Source of the DNA: Tupaia tana
Taxonomy: Eukaryota > Chordata > Mammalia > Scandentia > Tupaiidae
DNA: 64,000 nt
Assembly (NCBI GenBank): GCA_026018925.1
Contig: JAKSZU010000003.1
Span: 9,142,236-9,206,235, forward strand
Direction of reading: 5' to 3'
The position numbers and the translations under genes are program-made. This document shows positions 11,002-20,680 of the stretch, piece after piece (the first letter of the stretch is position 1; each line of letters starts with the position of its first letter). The notes under the pieces were generated by a model that made no database searches, had not been told where the DNA came from, and worked only from the letters and a program-made list of their open reading frames with translations.

Positions 11002-11530
11002 TGTTTTACTGAAAGAAAAATATCAAAGAAAAGCATAAATGAATAAACTTAAAAATTTTAAATAAATGATCATTATATTATCTGGACATTTGGTGTATTT
11101 AAAGAGATGACTATTCACTAAATTTTTGACAGTAAAACAGTTCCCAGGATGATTAAATGCTGATTTGTAAGCTAAGCGAAAAAAATTTAGAGATAGCCAT
11201 TAAAAAATAGTAAAATTTTTACGTTGTTTAGATGATAAAGAATATTTTACAATATTAGTAAGTTGATTTGATTCTTCTGAGCTACTGTCTAATAATCTGT
11301 AGTCACAGTACTTAAATTAAATTCAAAATCTAACGAATTAAAATTAAATAAAAATGTTTGTTTTCAGTTGTCTTAGCTACATTTCAAGCACTCAACTGCC
11401 ACATATGGCCAGCAGCTACAGAAAGCTAAGCACATTTCTTCTAGAAGAAAGTTCTATGGGGAACATTGCTCTAGAGCTATTTTTACATCTTTTTGAAAAG
11501 TTTTATCTTCTAAAATGATATTGATGCTTC
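11002..11530. other. unique AT-rich intronic DNA
   Basis: Nothing recognised. The last part (11340-11470) mentions an ATTTCAAGCACTCAACTGCC motif that may belong to an old repeat but cannot be placed. Confidence 0.45.
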
Positions 11531-11990
11531 TATTAGTATCCTGCTGCTGCTATAGCAAATTGTCATGAACTAGGTGACTTAGAACAACAGAATTTTTATT
11601 TCTCCATCACAGTTCTGGAGGCCAGAAGTTCCAAATCAGTTCCACTGGGCTGAAATCATTTGATAGCAGAATCCTACTCTCTCCAGAGGCTCTAGAGGAG
11701 AAGCTGTTTCTTTCCTCATCCGGCTTCCGGTAGTTACTACATTACTCGGTTCAAGGCAGCACCATTCCAGTCTCTGTCTCAGTGGTCATGCTGCCCCTCC
11801 TCTCCTGTCCGTGAACTCCTCCTGCCTAGAACTTACAAGGATGCACTTAGGGCCCACCAGGATAATGCCTGATAATCTCCCCACATCAAGATGATAAAAT
11901 AATCACCTCTGCAAACATTTTGTCTTATGTATTCACAGGTTTCAGTAATTTGGTCCTGATGTCTTGGGGGACATTATCAAACCTAAAACA
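11531..11990 (-). mobile_element. ERVL-MaLR LTR (MLT1-like), solo, decayed
   Basis: Reverse copy: ATTAGTATCCTGCTGCTGCT, GCAAATTGTCATGAACTAGG, CACAGTTCTGGAGGCCAGAA, AGAGGCTCTAGAGGAGAAGC, TAGGGCCCACCAGGATAATG, CACCTCTGCAAACATTTTGT and TATTCACAGGTTTCAG in the expected order. No internal region. Confidence 0.8.
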
Positions 11991-12284
11991 ACCTCTTACG
12001 AAGCTATTTTTCAATTATTATTTTATTTTATTTTACGTTGCCAGATTATTATTTTCTCTACTGAAATATACCGGTATAAATGCTAGTACCATTTTCCAAG
12101 TTTTGTGATATTTTTCTCCCAGAGATGCTTATACAACTAGAAAAGTCTACCTTCCAATTTTGCTTCACTCATTTTCTTCCTTGTCTTCTGATTACCAAAG
12201 CCCAATCTTCATGGAAAAGCTCATGCTAGCACTAACTCACAACCTCACAAATACTCGCAATGATTATAAAACATGCTGTCATTT

Positions 12285-12475
12285 AAAAAAAAAAAAAAAA
12301 AACAAATTATTTATTTAATTGTATTTATCTATGTAGCTATCTATTTATTTATTTAATTTTTTTGGCACAGGGCATGTGTGCTCACAGAGAGAGAGAGAAC
12401 AAGTGAGAAAGCAAGCTGCCAAGTCCGCTCATGTGGGAGACCAGCACCTTAACCACCATGCCAGCTGCTGGCCTC
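12285..12475 (-). mobile_element. tRNA-derived SINE, short variant with long tail
   Basis: The 12-bp target-site duplication ACATGCTGTCAT is exact on both sides (12271 and 12476). Inside: an A run and ATTT-rich tail, GGCACAGGGCATGTGTGCTC, (GA)n, AAGCTGCCAAGTCC, GTGGGAGACCAGCACC and CAGCTGCTGGCC. Confidence 0.88.
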
Positions 12476-12489
12476 ACATGCTGTCATAT

Positions 12490-13050
12490 TTTAAGCCACC
12501 TCTAAGTGGAGGACAATTTTCTCTTGGCAATCTGCTAATGCCCTTTACTGTGGCATTTAAGCAACTTTATTGCCAGTGTTGGCTTTAAAATTATTGAGAA
12601 AGTTACTTAAATCATAAGATACATCTCTACCTACCATAATTGAAATGATAAGAAAAAATCAAGATAGAATTGGCTATAAAAACTACTCAAAACAATCAGA
12701 AAAATATATAAATAAATGACAACTTCAATAAATACTGGCCAGATTCTTGAACAAATGCTTCGAAAAAGAGGGCATACAAATGACCAATAAGTATATCCTC
12801 TTTAAAAATCAGGAAAACATTCATAGAAACATAAAATGAGATCAAACAAAAACCCATCATAATGCTTAAATTTAAACAATACCAAATGACTGAATTAGTG
12901 GAGCAACAGGAATTGTAGTACATTATGAGAAATTAAATTGGTATAACCACTTTTGGAAAATTCGTATTCTACAAAAGGAGAACCTCACATATATGCTACC
13001 TTGATATTACTCTTCCTTGGTCTATGTTCATCAAAAACATTTGTAGCACT
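12490..13050. other. unique AT-rich intronic DNA
   Basis: No repeat or coding feature recognised. Confidence 0.45.
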
Positions 13051-13054
13051 TTTG

Positions 13055-13222
13055 AAAAGAGAATTAATTAATTAACTAAAATTTTATCAGAGATGGAGAG
13101 AGTGAGAGAGAGGGAGAAAGAGAGAGGGGGGAAAGTGCAAAAGCAAGCCGCCAGTTCCGGGACTCAAACCATTATTATGTGGGGGTCCAGTACCCTTAAC
13201 TACCACACCACTTGCTGGCTCC
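13055..13222 (-). mobile_element. tRNA-derived SINE, short variant
   Basis: GA-rich linker at 13092-13130, then AAGCCGCCAGTTCCGGGACT, GGGGGTCCAGTACCCTTAAC and CACTTGCTGGCTCCC. Flanks CATTTGTAGCACTTTT and CATTTATAGCATTTCT look like a diverged target-site duplication. Confidence 0.82.
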
Positions 13223-13438
13223 CATTTATAGCATTTCTATAGAAATAGTAAAAAACTGGAAACAACTCAAATGTTCATTTACATAAAATTCACAAATAAT
13301 TATATAATATTTATACATTAGAATATTGTGAACGAAATTAACCTAATACTTCAAATAGAAATGTGAATAATTCTCACAAAGACTAATTTTATAAATAGAA
13401 GTAAAAATAATGCATATTCTGTATAAAATCTAACTACA

Positions 13439-13733
13439 GGGACCAGCAGTTAGCGTAATGGCTATGTTGCTGGACTCCCACATAGTTGACGACGGTCCGA
13501 ATCCTGGACTGGGTGGCTTAAACTCACGCCGGGCACGTGTGCGTGCGTGCCCAAGATCCCGAGAGGAGAATGGAGGAGAAGGGATTGTGACTTGGCCATC
13601 CCCCCGGGGGGTGATTTCTCACTTTCTGTCTCTCTGTCTCTCTCTGTCTGGCGAATGCACGTGCCCTACAGCAAAAACCTCTCCAATATATATATATATA
13701 TATATATATAGATAGATAGATAGATAGATATAA
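13439..13733 (+). mobile_element. tRNA-derived SINE, young full type, tail turned into microsatellite
   Basis: GGGACCAGCAGTTAGCGTAA to CCTCTCCA, keeping most CpGs (CACGCCGGGCACGTGTGCG). The tail is now (TA)n followed by (GATA)n at 13685-13732. Confidence 0.93.
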
Positions 13734-15910
13734 CTCAAAAAAACTGATTGAGAATGATACAGATCTGGTGAATTTTTTGCCTTCAAAAAGTGGTAGTTCT
13801 TGGGAGTGGCCCTGATCAGTGCTCTGGCTCGGGTGTCAACATGATTCTTTCATTGAACTGGGGATGGGCGTGTGAGTGGTCACTCTTGTGAAATTAAAGT
13901 GTAGGAAAAGAGAACAATGACTGTGGGTTCTGGCATTGTACCAGGTGATCTGGTTTCCTTTTCAGCTCAATCACTCAGGCTACCTTCCTTTGGGAACATT
14001 TTAATTTTCACTATTTTTTATCATAATTAGTACTACTAGATTAACTGTTCTGCTTCCCCTCTCAAAGCCCATGGTTTTCTTATTCACCATGGTATTACTT
14101 AGATTACTCCTATTTCATGCCACATGAAACATGCTCAATAAATAATTATGAATAAAAGAAACTGTACATACCATGTTTTACATAAGGTCTATCCATAATT
14201 TTCATGTATTGAAAGTCAAACATGCTCCTTATAAAATTTGTCATGCTGATAAAACTATTGGGTCATCAGAAAATTCATAACTTTTTAAACACATTTTTGC
14301 ATAAAAGAACTGTCATAACTGTTCCGTTGACCCAATACCACATGCTGTGTTGACCTTCTCATGATGTGGATAGTGAGGCTACATGTGATGACACGGTCCC
14401 ATGTCCATGAGTATCCAGACCACACAGGGGCATAATTTATGTCAGGGTTCTTTTTAGGCTTCTTCTAAAGAACCTTCTTCTGAAAGAGCTACATTCTCCT
14501 ATCTGTCTCTCTACTCATTAAATCTGCTACAATGGAGTGATGACCAAAATGAAATGAACAGGGACAGATAGAATTTTTAGATGACCTCCATGGACCCTTC
14601 ATTGTAACCAGCTTGGTTTGCATGTGATAATTTGGCCTCTGATTTAGCAAAATAGCATGTAGTTATCTTTGTAGCCAGCATTTTCACCAGTCTCTGCAAC
14701 TAAATTCACTCAGATGTGAAATCTTTTTGTATTCTTTATTGGTAGGTTGCTTGCTACTGTGAAGTTTGTTGAATATTTGCCATTTTCTAAGTATAGTGAG
14801 CTTCTGGTTTTATGAGTTTATTAGAAGTGGTAGCGTAGAGTCTAATAAGAGACTCCTTTCATGAAGTTAATATCCCAGTTCCCTTTCCTGCCCATGTCCT
14901 CCTTTCTCTGGCCAACTAGAAGAATAGAGAGAAACATTTCCTAATAGGAGGGGAAACATATTTTACCTGAGAGTTCAAATTCTGAAGCCAGTGTTTGGAA
15001 GTTATGTGTTTACAGATTAAATTTGCATTATTCAGTGGTCTAAAAAAAAAAATAAAGTAAACCAAAACAAAAGTCAAGCAATCTTTAAAGTAATCCTGTA
15101 TTGTGTTGGTATTGCCTTCACAAAAGCAAATAATCAAAATAAATCCTTCCCAGAAGTATCCACCATCATTATTGACGTAAAAAATGCTCCACATAAAGAT
15201 ATGAAGAAATCGAGGTCTTAGTCAAAAAGACAGGTAAAGAAAAGCATAAAGGGGACAGACAGACAAGGATAATCATAAGAAGAAGGATAAAAGGAAAGAG
15301 AAAAAGTGGTGGAGAAGGAGGAAAAAGACAAAGAAGAGTAAAAGTAAGTACACATCGTAGTGTTGCACTGAAAAGTAGCACAAGTACATACCACTAGTCT
15401 ATGTCACTTTACACACACAAAAGTAAAAGATAGAAGAACAAAGAAGAAGAAAAGTAGAAGAAAACAAGTACTGTTAACCAAAATGAGCAGAAAAACTAGT
15501 TTTCAGTATTACAAACTCCCAGACTCCATGTATTAGAATCATTAGACATATGTATAATGTATTTCAGAAATAAACGGAAAAAAGTGGGGACCTAAAACAT
15601 GATTACGGCAAAAGAAACTTTTCAGATCATGACGTAGATTTGAAAAGGAACTGATCAAATGCACAGAAATGGAAAATGTAACTGACATCAAAACTCAGTG
15701 GTCGGCTTTAAAACGAGGACGGGCATAACTGAGGAGACGCTGAGTACACTGGAAGTTAGTTCTCCAGAATGCGTCCAAAAGCCAACACAAAGGGCCAAAA
15801 AGATGGAGAACGGTATATAGGTTTCTCCTTTTCACACATTTTATAAGACCTCAGGCAATTTAACAATGGAATTACTTTCCAAATCCTTTATTTTATTCTA
15901 TATTCTATTG
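13734..15910. other. mostly unique intronic DNA; possible L2 end and purine-rich tract
   Basis: Near 14030-14158 the sequence ends CATGCTCAATAAATAATTATG, weakly like an L2 3' end. Between 15220 and 15350 the plus strand is almost all purine (pyrimidine in the CNTNAP2 transcript). The rest is unrecognised. Confidence 0.4.
15220..15350. repeat. purine-rich low-complexity tract
   Basis: Mostly A and G on the plus strand (GAGAAAAAGTGGTGGAGAAG, GAGGAAAAAGACAAAG), which is a pyrimidine tract in the CNTNAP2 pre-mRNA about 1 kb past the exon donor. Confidence 0.8.
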
Positions 15911-16168
15911 TTTTTAAAGTTTAATTTTTGTCCTTCATGTAATAGATAAACAGAGAGTGACACAGGCTGCCTCAGCAGAGTCTCCTCACCCTTCCGTCCC
16001 TTCTCCCAGACCCAGCCTTCCTTCCAGCCAGGATCACTGGCACACACGTGTGCACCTGGCATGTTTCTCGAGCCTGGTGAGGTTCAGGTCATCTGGGAAG
16101 GACCCTAACAGAATGGCGGTCTTCCATGGCCCCCGCTCTGGAGAGCTGTGCCCTGCCAGGCTGGGCCC
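15911..16168 (-). mobile_element. second tRNA-like SINE family, diverged
   Basis: TTTAAAGTTTAATTTTTGTC tail side, CAGGATCACTGGCACACACG core, and head CCTGCCAGGCTGGGCCC. Same block order as the better copy at 32684. It lies 190 bp downstream of the exon donor in the transcript. Confidence 0.65.
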
Positions 16169-16357
16169 ACTCACGGCATTCTTCTCTGTGTGTGGTAGTC
16201 ACTCACAGAGACAGAAACAAACTTACATGTATGTACATAAACATAGAAGCAGATTGTTTTCAGAGTAAGCAAGAGGTATTAAATGGCTGAAACAAGCCAG
16301 ATTGCTGTTTATACAAAGATGACAAACCCTTGTGAATCTGGACAGTATGATACTCAC

Positions 16358-16505
16358 AGTAAGAGCAGCCGTAGACCTCGACGCGGAGTCCAATGCGGCC
16401 TTCCCCGTTCCAGTCCAGCGGCACCATGCGCACGTAGCGGGCGACCACCGGGTGCTGCAGGTCATGCCGGACCACGCTGTCAGAGTTGATGTTTCCAGGA
16501 AACGC
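16358..16505 (-). CDS. CNTNAP2: CNTNAP2 exon 4 (contactin-associated protein-like 2), part of the F5/8C domain
   Basis: Seen: reading the minus strand, a pyrimidine-rich tract and CAG acceptor precede a 148-nt open segment followed by the donor GTGAGTAT. It starts in phase 0 (codons for AFPGNINSD) and ends one base into a codon (T, as expected for the next Trp). The peptide includes [28 protein letters not shown] and ends EVYGCSY. Known: these are the C-terminal strands of the discoidin (F5/8C) domain of CASPR2, a single-pass neurexin-family adhesion protein that pairs with contactin-2/TAG-1 and gathers Kv1 channels at juxtaparanodes. The wording fits CNTNAP2 better than CNTNAP4 or CNTNAP5 as I remember them, and 148 nt fits exon 4. 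The conserved Cys near the end probably closes the domain disulphide. Odd: compared with the human protein from memory there are about six substitutions in 49 residues, and GC3 is about 82% in AT-rich DNA. The neighbouring exons are outside the window. Confidence 0.93.
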
Positions 16506-16627
16506 CTGCAAAGGGAAATGGGATGAAAAATTGAGATCAATGCTTTATAAACAGCCGTGGTGTCTGTGCTACACTCCCATTTCCTCCTGCAGAGGCAGGT
16601 TTTATACTCTCACATCATGAACAATTT

Positions 16628-16899
16628 TTTTCTTCTTTTTTTTTGGAGAGGTTTTTGCTATAGGGCGCCTGCGCTCGCCAGACAGACAGACAAACAAAGA
16701 CAGAGAGACAGAAAGTGAGAAATCACCCCCCAGGGGGGATGGCCACACGCAATCCCTTCTTCTCCATTCTCCTCTGGGGATCTTGGGCACGCACGCACAT
16801 GCGCCCGGCGTGAGTTTCAAGCCACCGGGTCTGGGACGCGAACCGCGGTTGACTACGGGGGAGTCCAGCGACATAGCCATTATGCTAACTGCTGGTCCC
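16628..16899 (-). mobile_element. young tRNA-derived SINE next to the CNTNAP2 exon
   Basis: Exact 17-bp target-site duplication CACATCATGAACAATTT at 16611-16627 and 16900-16916. The copy keeps AGGTTTTTGCTATAGGGC, CACCCCCCAGGGGGGATGG, GCACGCACATGCGCCCGGCG and ATGCTAACTGCTGGTCCC. It is in the same sense as CNTNAP2, ending 122 bp upstream of the acceptor. Confidence 0.96.
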
Positions 16900-17094
16900 C
16901 ACATCATGAACAATTTGAAGAAAGCATCTATCCAGTTTCCCTGAATGGCCTTTTGCAAAGCTAGAGAACAATATCACAGCCCAGACAGTTATATCGATCG
17001 TTAAGACTATGAAATATTTTTTTTCTCTTTTTCTTAATTGCCAGAGGGCATAAGCACTGTCCAGAGATAAAAAGACAGAGAGATCTTACTGAAT

Positions 17095-17215
17095 TTTGTT
17101 GAAAATGAAGAAATGGTATTATTCTTGTTGTATTACACACTGCATGCATGCTTTGAAAATAAATACTATACCCCTTGAAGATGTACAACAATTAAATGTA
17201 AATAAGAAATTATAA
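17095..17215 (+). mobile_element. LINE-1 3' end fragment
   Basis: GAAGATGTACAACAATTAAATGTAAATAAGAAATTATA matches in style the 3' end of the long LINE-1 at 60240-60280 (GATGTACAGTGATTAAATGT); written here only as short motifs GATGTACAACAATTAAATGT and AATAAGAAATTATA. Only the last ~120 bp is present. Confidence 0.6.
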
Positions 17216-17224
17216 CATAAAATA

Positions 17225-17400
17225 GAAAAAAGAGGGAGAAAGAAGGAAGGAGAAAGCACCACCTGGTAGGGCAGCCTCACCAACATCCCTTCTCCATTTC
17301 TCCATGATGTCAGGATTTGGAGAATGGACACATACCCTGAATGCTTTTCAAGCTCCTGGGTCTGGGATTGGAACCATGGTGGGCCATGTGGGATCTGAGA
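17225..17400 (-). mobile_element. tRNA-derived SINE, old
   Basis: GGAGAAAGCACCACCTGGTA, CATCCCTTCTCCATTTCTCC, TTTCAAGCTCCTGGGTCTGG, GGGCCATGTGGGATC. It lacks the last CTGCTGGTCCC. Confidence 0.7.
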
Positions 17401-18071
17401 ATACGAATCTTTCTATCATCACCAGGACAGCCCCAGCTAGCTTTCCACAGCCACACCTCCTTCCCCTCACCTCTGCTCCTCTATAACTTACAGCAACCAG
17501 TAATGCGTTAGATCATGGGTCAGAGCATGGATCCATCGCTACGTCTACTCAGAGCCAGCTGCAGCCCTTTGGCTGTCACTCCTAGTCACCCACTAAGACT
17601 TCTAGGAAACTGTGCCCCAGGGAGTGATCTTTGCTGCCAGTTGCCTTCTGAGTCTTCTTGTGGTTACTTTAAAAAAATGCAATGGAGTTCTCAGAGGTTC
17701 CAAAGCTGTTTGCTTTTTGCATTTAAAATGATTTTTAAAAAGCTTATCCCTTCTAGAAGCCCACCTCCCAGACTTGCCTTCCTAATTTGCATATATAACT
17801 TATTGGTCTGATCTGGAGATAAGTTACCTTGGACTCCTCTTATTTCCCCAAACCTCCTACCCCAGTCCCAACTTAAACTCCTCTGAGAACCTTTCTCGTT
17901 TGAAATACCATCTCTTTTGTTTCCTTTATAGGTTTATTATTAACACTTCATATCCGTTATCTAGTGACAGTCACAAATTTGCTCATCAGTGGTGAGAAAT
18001 GAAACAGTCTATACTCCGGTGAGTATTAAATTCAGAAATCAAAGCACAACTGGGTTTTCAGAAATGAAAGC
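17401..18071. other. unique intronic DNA
   Basis: Pyrimidine-rich in part (17440-17480) and includes an open frame at 17515-17811 with no recognised domain. Nothing supported. Confidence 0.45.
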
Positions 18072-18072
18072 A

Positions 18073-18300
18073 GGGGCCAGCAGGTGGCATGGAGTTTAAG
18101 GTGGCTGGATCCCACTTGGCTCACTGTGTGGGGTGGATGTGCATGTGCGCCCAAATCCCCAGAAAGGCATGGAGGAGGGATGTGGATGGCCATCCTCCCA
18201 GGGGGTGATGTCTCTTTCCCAAACTCTCTCTCATTCTCTCTTTCCCCAGTAAGCATACATGCCCTATAGAAGAATTTAAAAAGAAAGGAAGGGAAAAAAA
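18073..18300 (+). mobile_element. tRNA-derived SINE, full type with B-box deletion
   Basis: GGGGCCAGCAGGTGGCATGG, then jumps from CACTTGGCTCACTGTGTGGG to GGATGTGCATGTGCGCCC, so the B box and GGTGGCTTAAAA segment are lost. Ends CCCTATAGAAGAAT. Confidence 0.85.
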
Positions 18301-18470
18301 ATAGCAAAACTTGAACTTTCTAAGCACATTCAAATTTATATAAAGTTTTAAATTGAAGAGAATTATTGTGGGGATATAAAACTGTTCTATATCACAATTG
18401 TAGCTCTGATTACATGAACCTATGAGAGTGGTAAAACATAGATGACGGAGTCTTTGTAAAGTTCAAGGGA

Positions 18471-18735
18471 GGGACCAGCAGATGGCATATTGATTATTTC
18501 ACTAGACTCCCACATGGCCGCCTGAGGTTTGAGGCCCAGACATGGTGGCTTGAAAATCACACCAAATGCATGTGCATGCATGTCTAAGATCCCAGGAGAA
18601 GAATGGAGGAAAAGGGATTGTGCTGTGGCCATTTCACTGGGGAGTGATTTCTCACTTTCTCTCTCACTGTCTCTGTATCTCTCTCTCTCTAGCAATTGCA
18701 CACACCCTAAGGCAAAAACCTCTTTAAAAAAAAAA
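18471..18735 (+). mobile_element. tRNA-derived SINE, full type
   Basis: GGGACCAGCAGATGGCATAT to CCCTAAGGCAAAAACCTCTT with A run. Confidence 0.9.
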
Positions 18736-18892
18736 AGTTCATGGTAAATGCATATTATTAAAACCTATACTTGGATTTCAATTTTCTTTACATCAAGGTA
18801 AACTTGTACTCAATTTCACTTTCCATGAACTTTTGAAGTCCCTTGTACACACACACACAAATAAAAAGTGCACATAAAAAGCAATTAAATCA

Positions 18893-19121
18893 GGGATCAT
18901 CTGGTGACATGTTAGTTAAGACAGCTGGATCCTACATGGCCAACTGTGTGGTTTGAAGCCTGGACTTGGTGACTTGAAAAACACAAAAGCACATGTGCAC
19001 GTGTGCCCGATCCTGAGAGAAGGATGGAGGAGAAGGGACTGTAACGTGACCATTCCCCCTTGGGCAATGGGTCTCCTTCCTCCCCCAACCCCAGCAAGTG
19101 CATGTACCTTATAGCAATGAT
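18893..19121 (+). mobile_element. tRNA-derived SINE, old, left arm of an inverted pair
   Basis: GGGATCATCTGGTGACATGT, GTGACTTGAAAAACAC, GTGCACGTGTGCCCGATCC and CTTATAGCAATG. It directly abuts an opposite-strand copy. Confidence 0.85.
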
Positions 19122-19394
19122 TTTTGTTTGTTTGTTAGGTCTTTGCCACAGGGCATGTGCACTATCCTACATGAGGAGAGTTTAAAAAAAAAAGAAGAGT
19201 AAAAGTGAGAAATCACACCTCATGGGGGTTCGCCATGCTACAATCCCTTCTCCTCCGTTCTTCCCTTGGGATTTTGGGCATGCATGCACGCACACGTGCC
19301 CAGTGTGAGTTTCAAGTTGCCCAGTCCAGGGGCTATAACATGGTAAGCCATGTGGGAATCCAGCACCCTAACCATTATGCCACTTACAAGCCCC
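19122..19394 (-). mobile_element. tRNA-derived SINE, right arm of an inverted pair
   Basis: GTCTTTGCCACAGGGCATGT, CACACCTCATGGGGGTTCGCC, CTTCTCCTCCGTTCTTCCC, CGCACACGTGCCCAGTGTGA, ending CACTTACAAGCCCC. An A-rich block interrupts the linker (19182-19203). Confidence 0.87.
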
Positions 19395-20182
19395 ATAGAA
19401 AAAAAAATTAAAATAGTTAAATCAGAATAAAGTCTGTAGTTTAATTATTAATATTATGTGACTAGAAATTGTTTGGTTCTCATGACTGTATGAAAATTGT
19501 ATAGGATGTTACTGTTGGAGGCAATGGAACAGAGGTACACAGGAACTTTACTTTTTTGGCAGCTATTATGTAAATCTCAGATTACTTCAAAATAAAAGCA
19601 AAGTAAAGACAAAATACATCGCACATATAAATTACCATGTGATTTAAAGTCTCTATCGCCTTCCTTTGGCATGCGTGTGCATACATTACACATGTATATC
19701 TCAGAGAGCTCAATGCATACTTGTGTTTGACATAGATTTTATGGCTTGTAAACCTAAATGTATTTACATTGCTTGGAAATCCTCTGTGAATACAAAACAT
19801 AAGAACTGATCCTGAGCTATACATGAAAGAATTATAACGCAGAGATGCCTTTGTGAAACACAGGTATATAGATCATTTCTGAGTAGGAAAAACATGACAG
19901 TAGGAAACTAATATGAAAACTATATAAATGTGATGATAGCAGTCCAATATAGGAGTTTATTTTTTTCTTATTATCAAACTATTAGTGAATCGAACCTTAA
20001 AAACCACATTATAAATGACATATGCTTGTTCTAGTGATCTTATTTCTTGTTCAGATTTATAAAATGTCTTGGCATTTTGTTTATATATTTCGAGGAGTGT
20101 TTTTTTCATATTTACAACAAGGATTAATTATAAAAATTATATGTAATCTCAAATATTTGGCTTGCTCTTTTTTAAAAATATA
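19395..20182. other. unique AT-rich intronic DNA
   Basis: Nothing recognised. Confidence 0.45.
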
Positions 20183-20431
20183 GGGACCAGCAGATTATGT
20201 AATGGTTACATTGCTGGACTCCCACATAGTCAACCTCAGTTCAAGTCCTGGACCCAATGGGTTGAGACTCATGCAGGAGTGTGTGCATGCATGCCCAAAA
20301 TCTTGAGAGGCAAATGGAGAGGAAGGGATTGTGGCATGGCCATCCACTCTGGTTGGGGGGGGTGTTTTCTTGCTTTATGTCTCCATCTCTCCAGTGAGCA
20401 CATGTGCCCTATAGCAAAAATTTCTCTCAAG

Positions 20432-20447
<16 letters not shown>
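20183..20447 (+). mobile_element. tRNA-derived SINE, full type
   Basis: GGGACCAGCAGATTATGTAA to CCCTATAGCAAAAATTTCTC followed by an A run and (TA)n. Confidence 0.92.
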
Positions 20448-20457
<10 letters not shown>

Positions 20458-20462
<5 letters not shown>

Positions 20463-20680
20463 TTATTTATTTCTCAAGTGAGTGAAGAGACAGTGAGAGA
20501 GAGTGCCCCCTAAACAAAACCTTGACGTTATGACCTACTCCCAGCCCTAGCCTGTCCTGAATCATGGCAGTGTGTGCTCAATATGTACAGGGAGTTTTCT
20601 GGACACGAACCTAGAACCTTTCCATGAGAGTTAGCCTTGCAGAGGTCACATCTCACTGCTGTGTCACTATCCAGCCCTTG
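20458..20680 (-). mobile_element. second tRNA-like SINE family
   Basis: ATTTATTTATTTCTCAAGTG tail side, CCCAGCCCTAGCCTGTCCTG, CTCAATATGTACAGGGAGTT, AACCTAGAACCTTTCC, CTGCTGTGTCACTATCCAGCCC. Back-to-back with the preceding SINE. Confidence 0.78.

Larger units (their letters stand above)
1..16357 (-). other. CNTNAP2: CNTNAP2 intron 4 (partial)
   Basis: This is the transcript-downstream side of the exon, opening with donor GTGAGTAT on the minus strand at 16357 and running off the window at position 1. I looked for exon 5 (starting with codons for ADVINFDGH) and did not see it. The intron holds SINEs, LTR relics and unique AT-rich DNA listed separately. Confidence 0.85.

Noticed and set aside
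13458-13715. Recurring open frames with peptides like MAMLLDSHIVD... or the reverse MATPQSLLLHSPLGILG...
   Set aside because: The same peptides occur at dozens of places because they are translations of the tRNA-derived SINE in fixed frames. They have no start context or conservation and are not genes.
14200-14400. Possible mariner-type element (TTGGGTCATCAGAAAATTCA, CGTTGACCCAATACC)
   Set aside because: The two segments suggest inverted ends but pairing is weak, no TA duplication or further blocks are recognisable.
16223-16540. Longer open frame around the CNTNAP2 exon
   Set aside because: It includes intron sequence on both sides; the splice sites define only 16358-16505 as coding.
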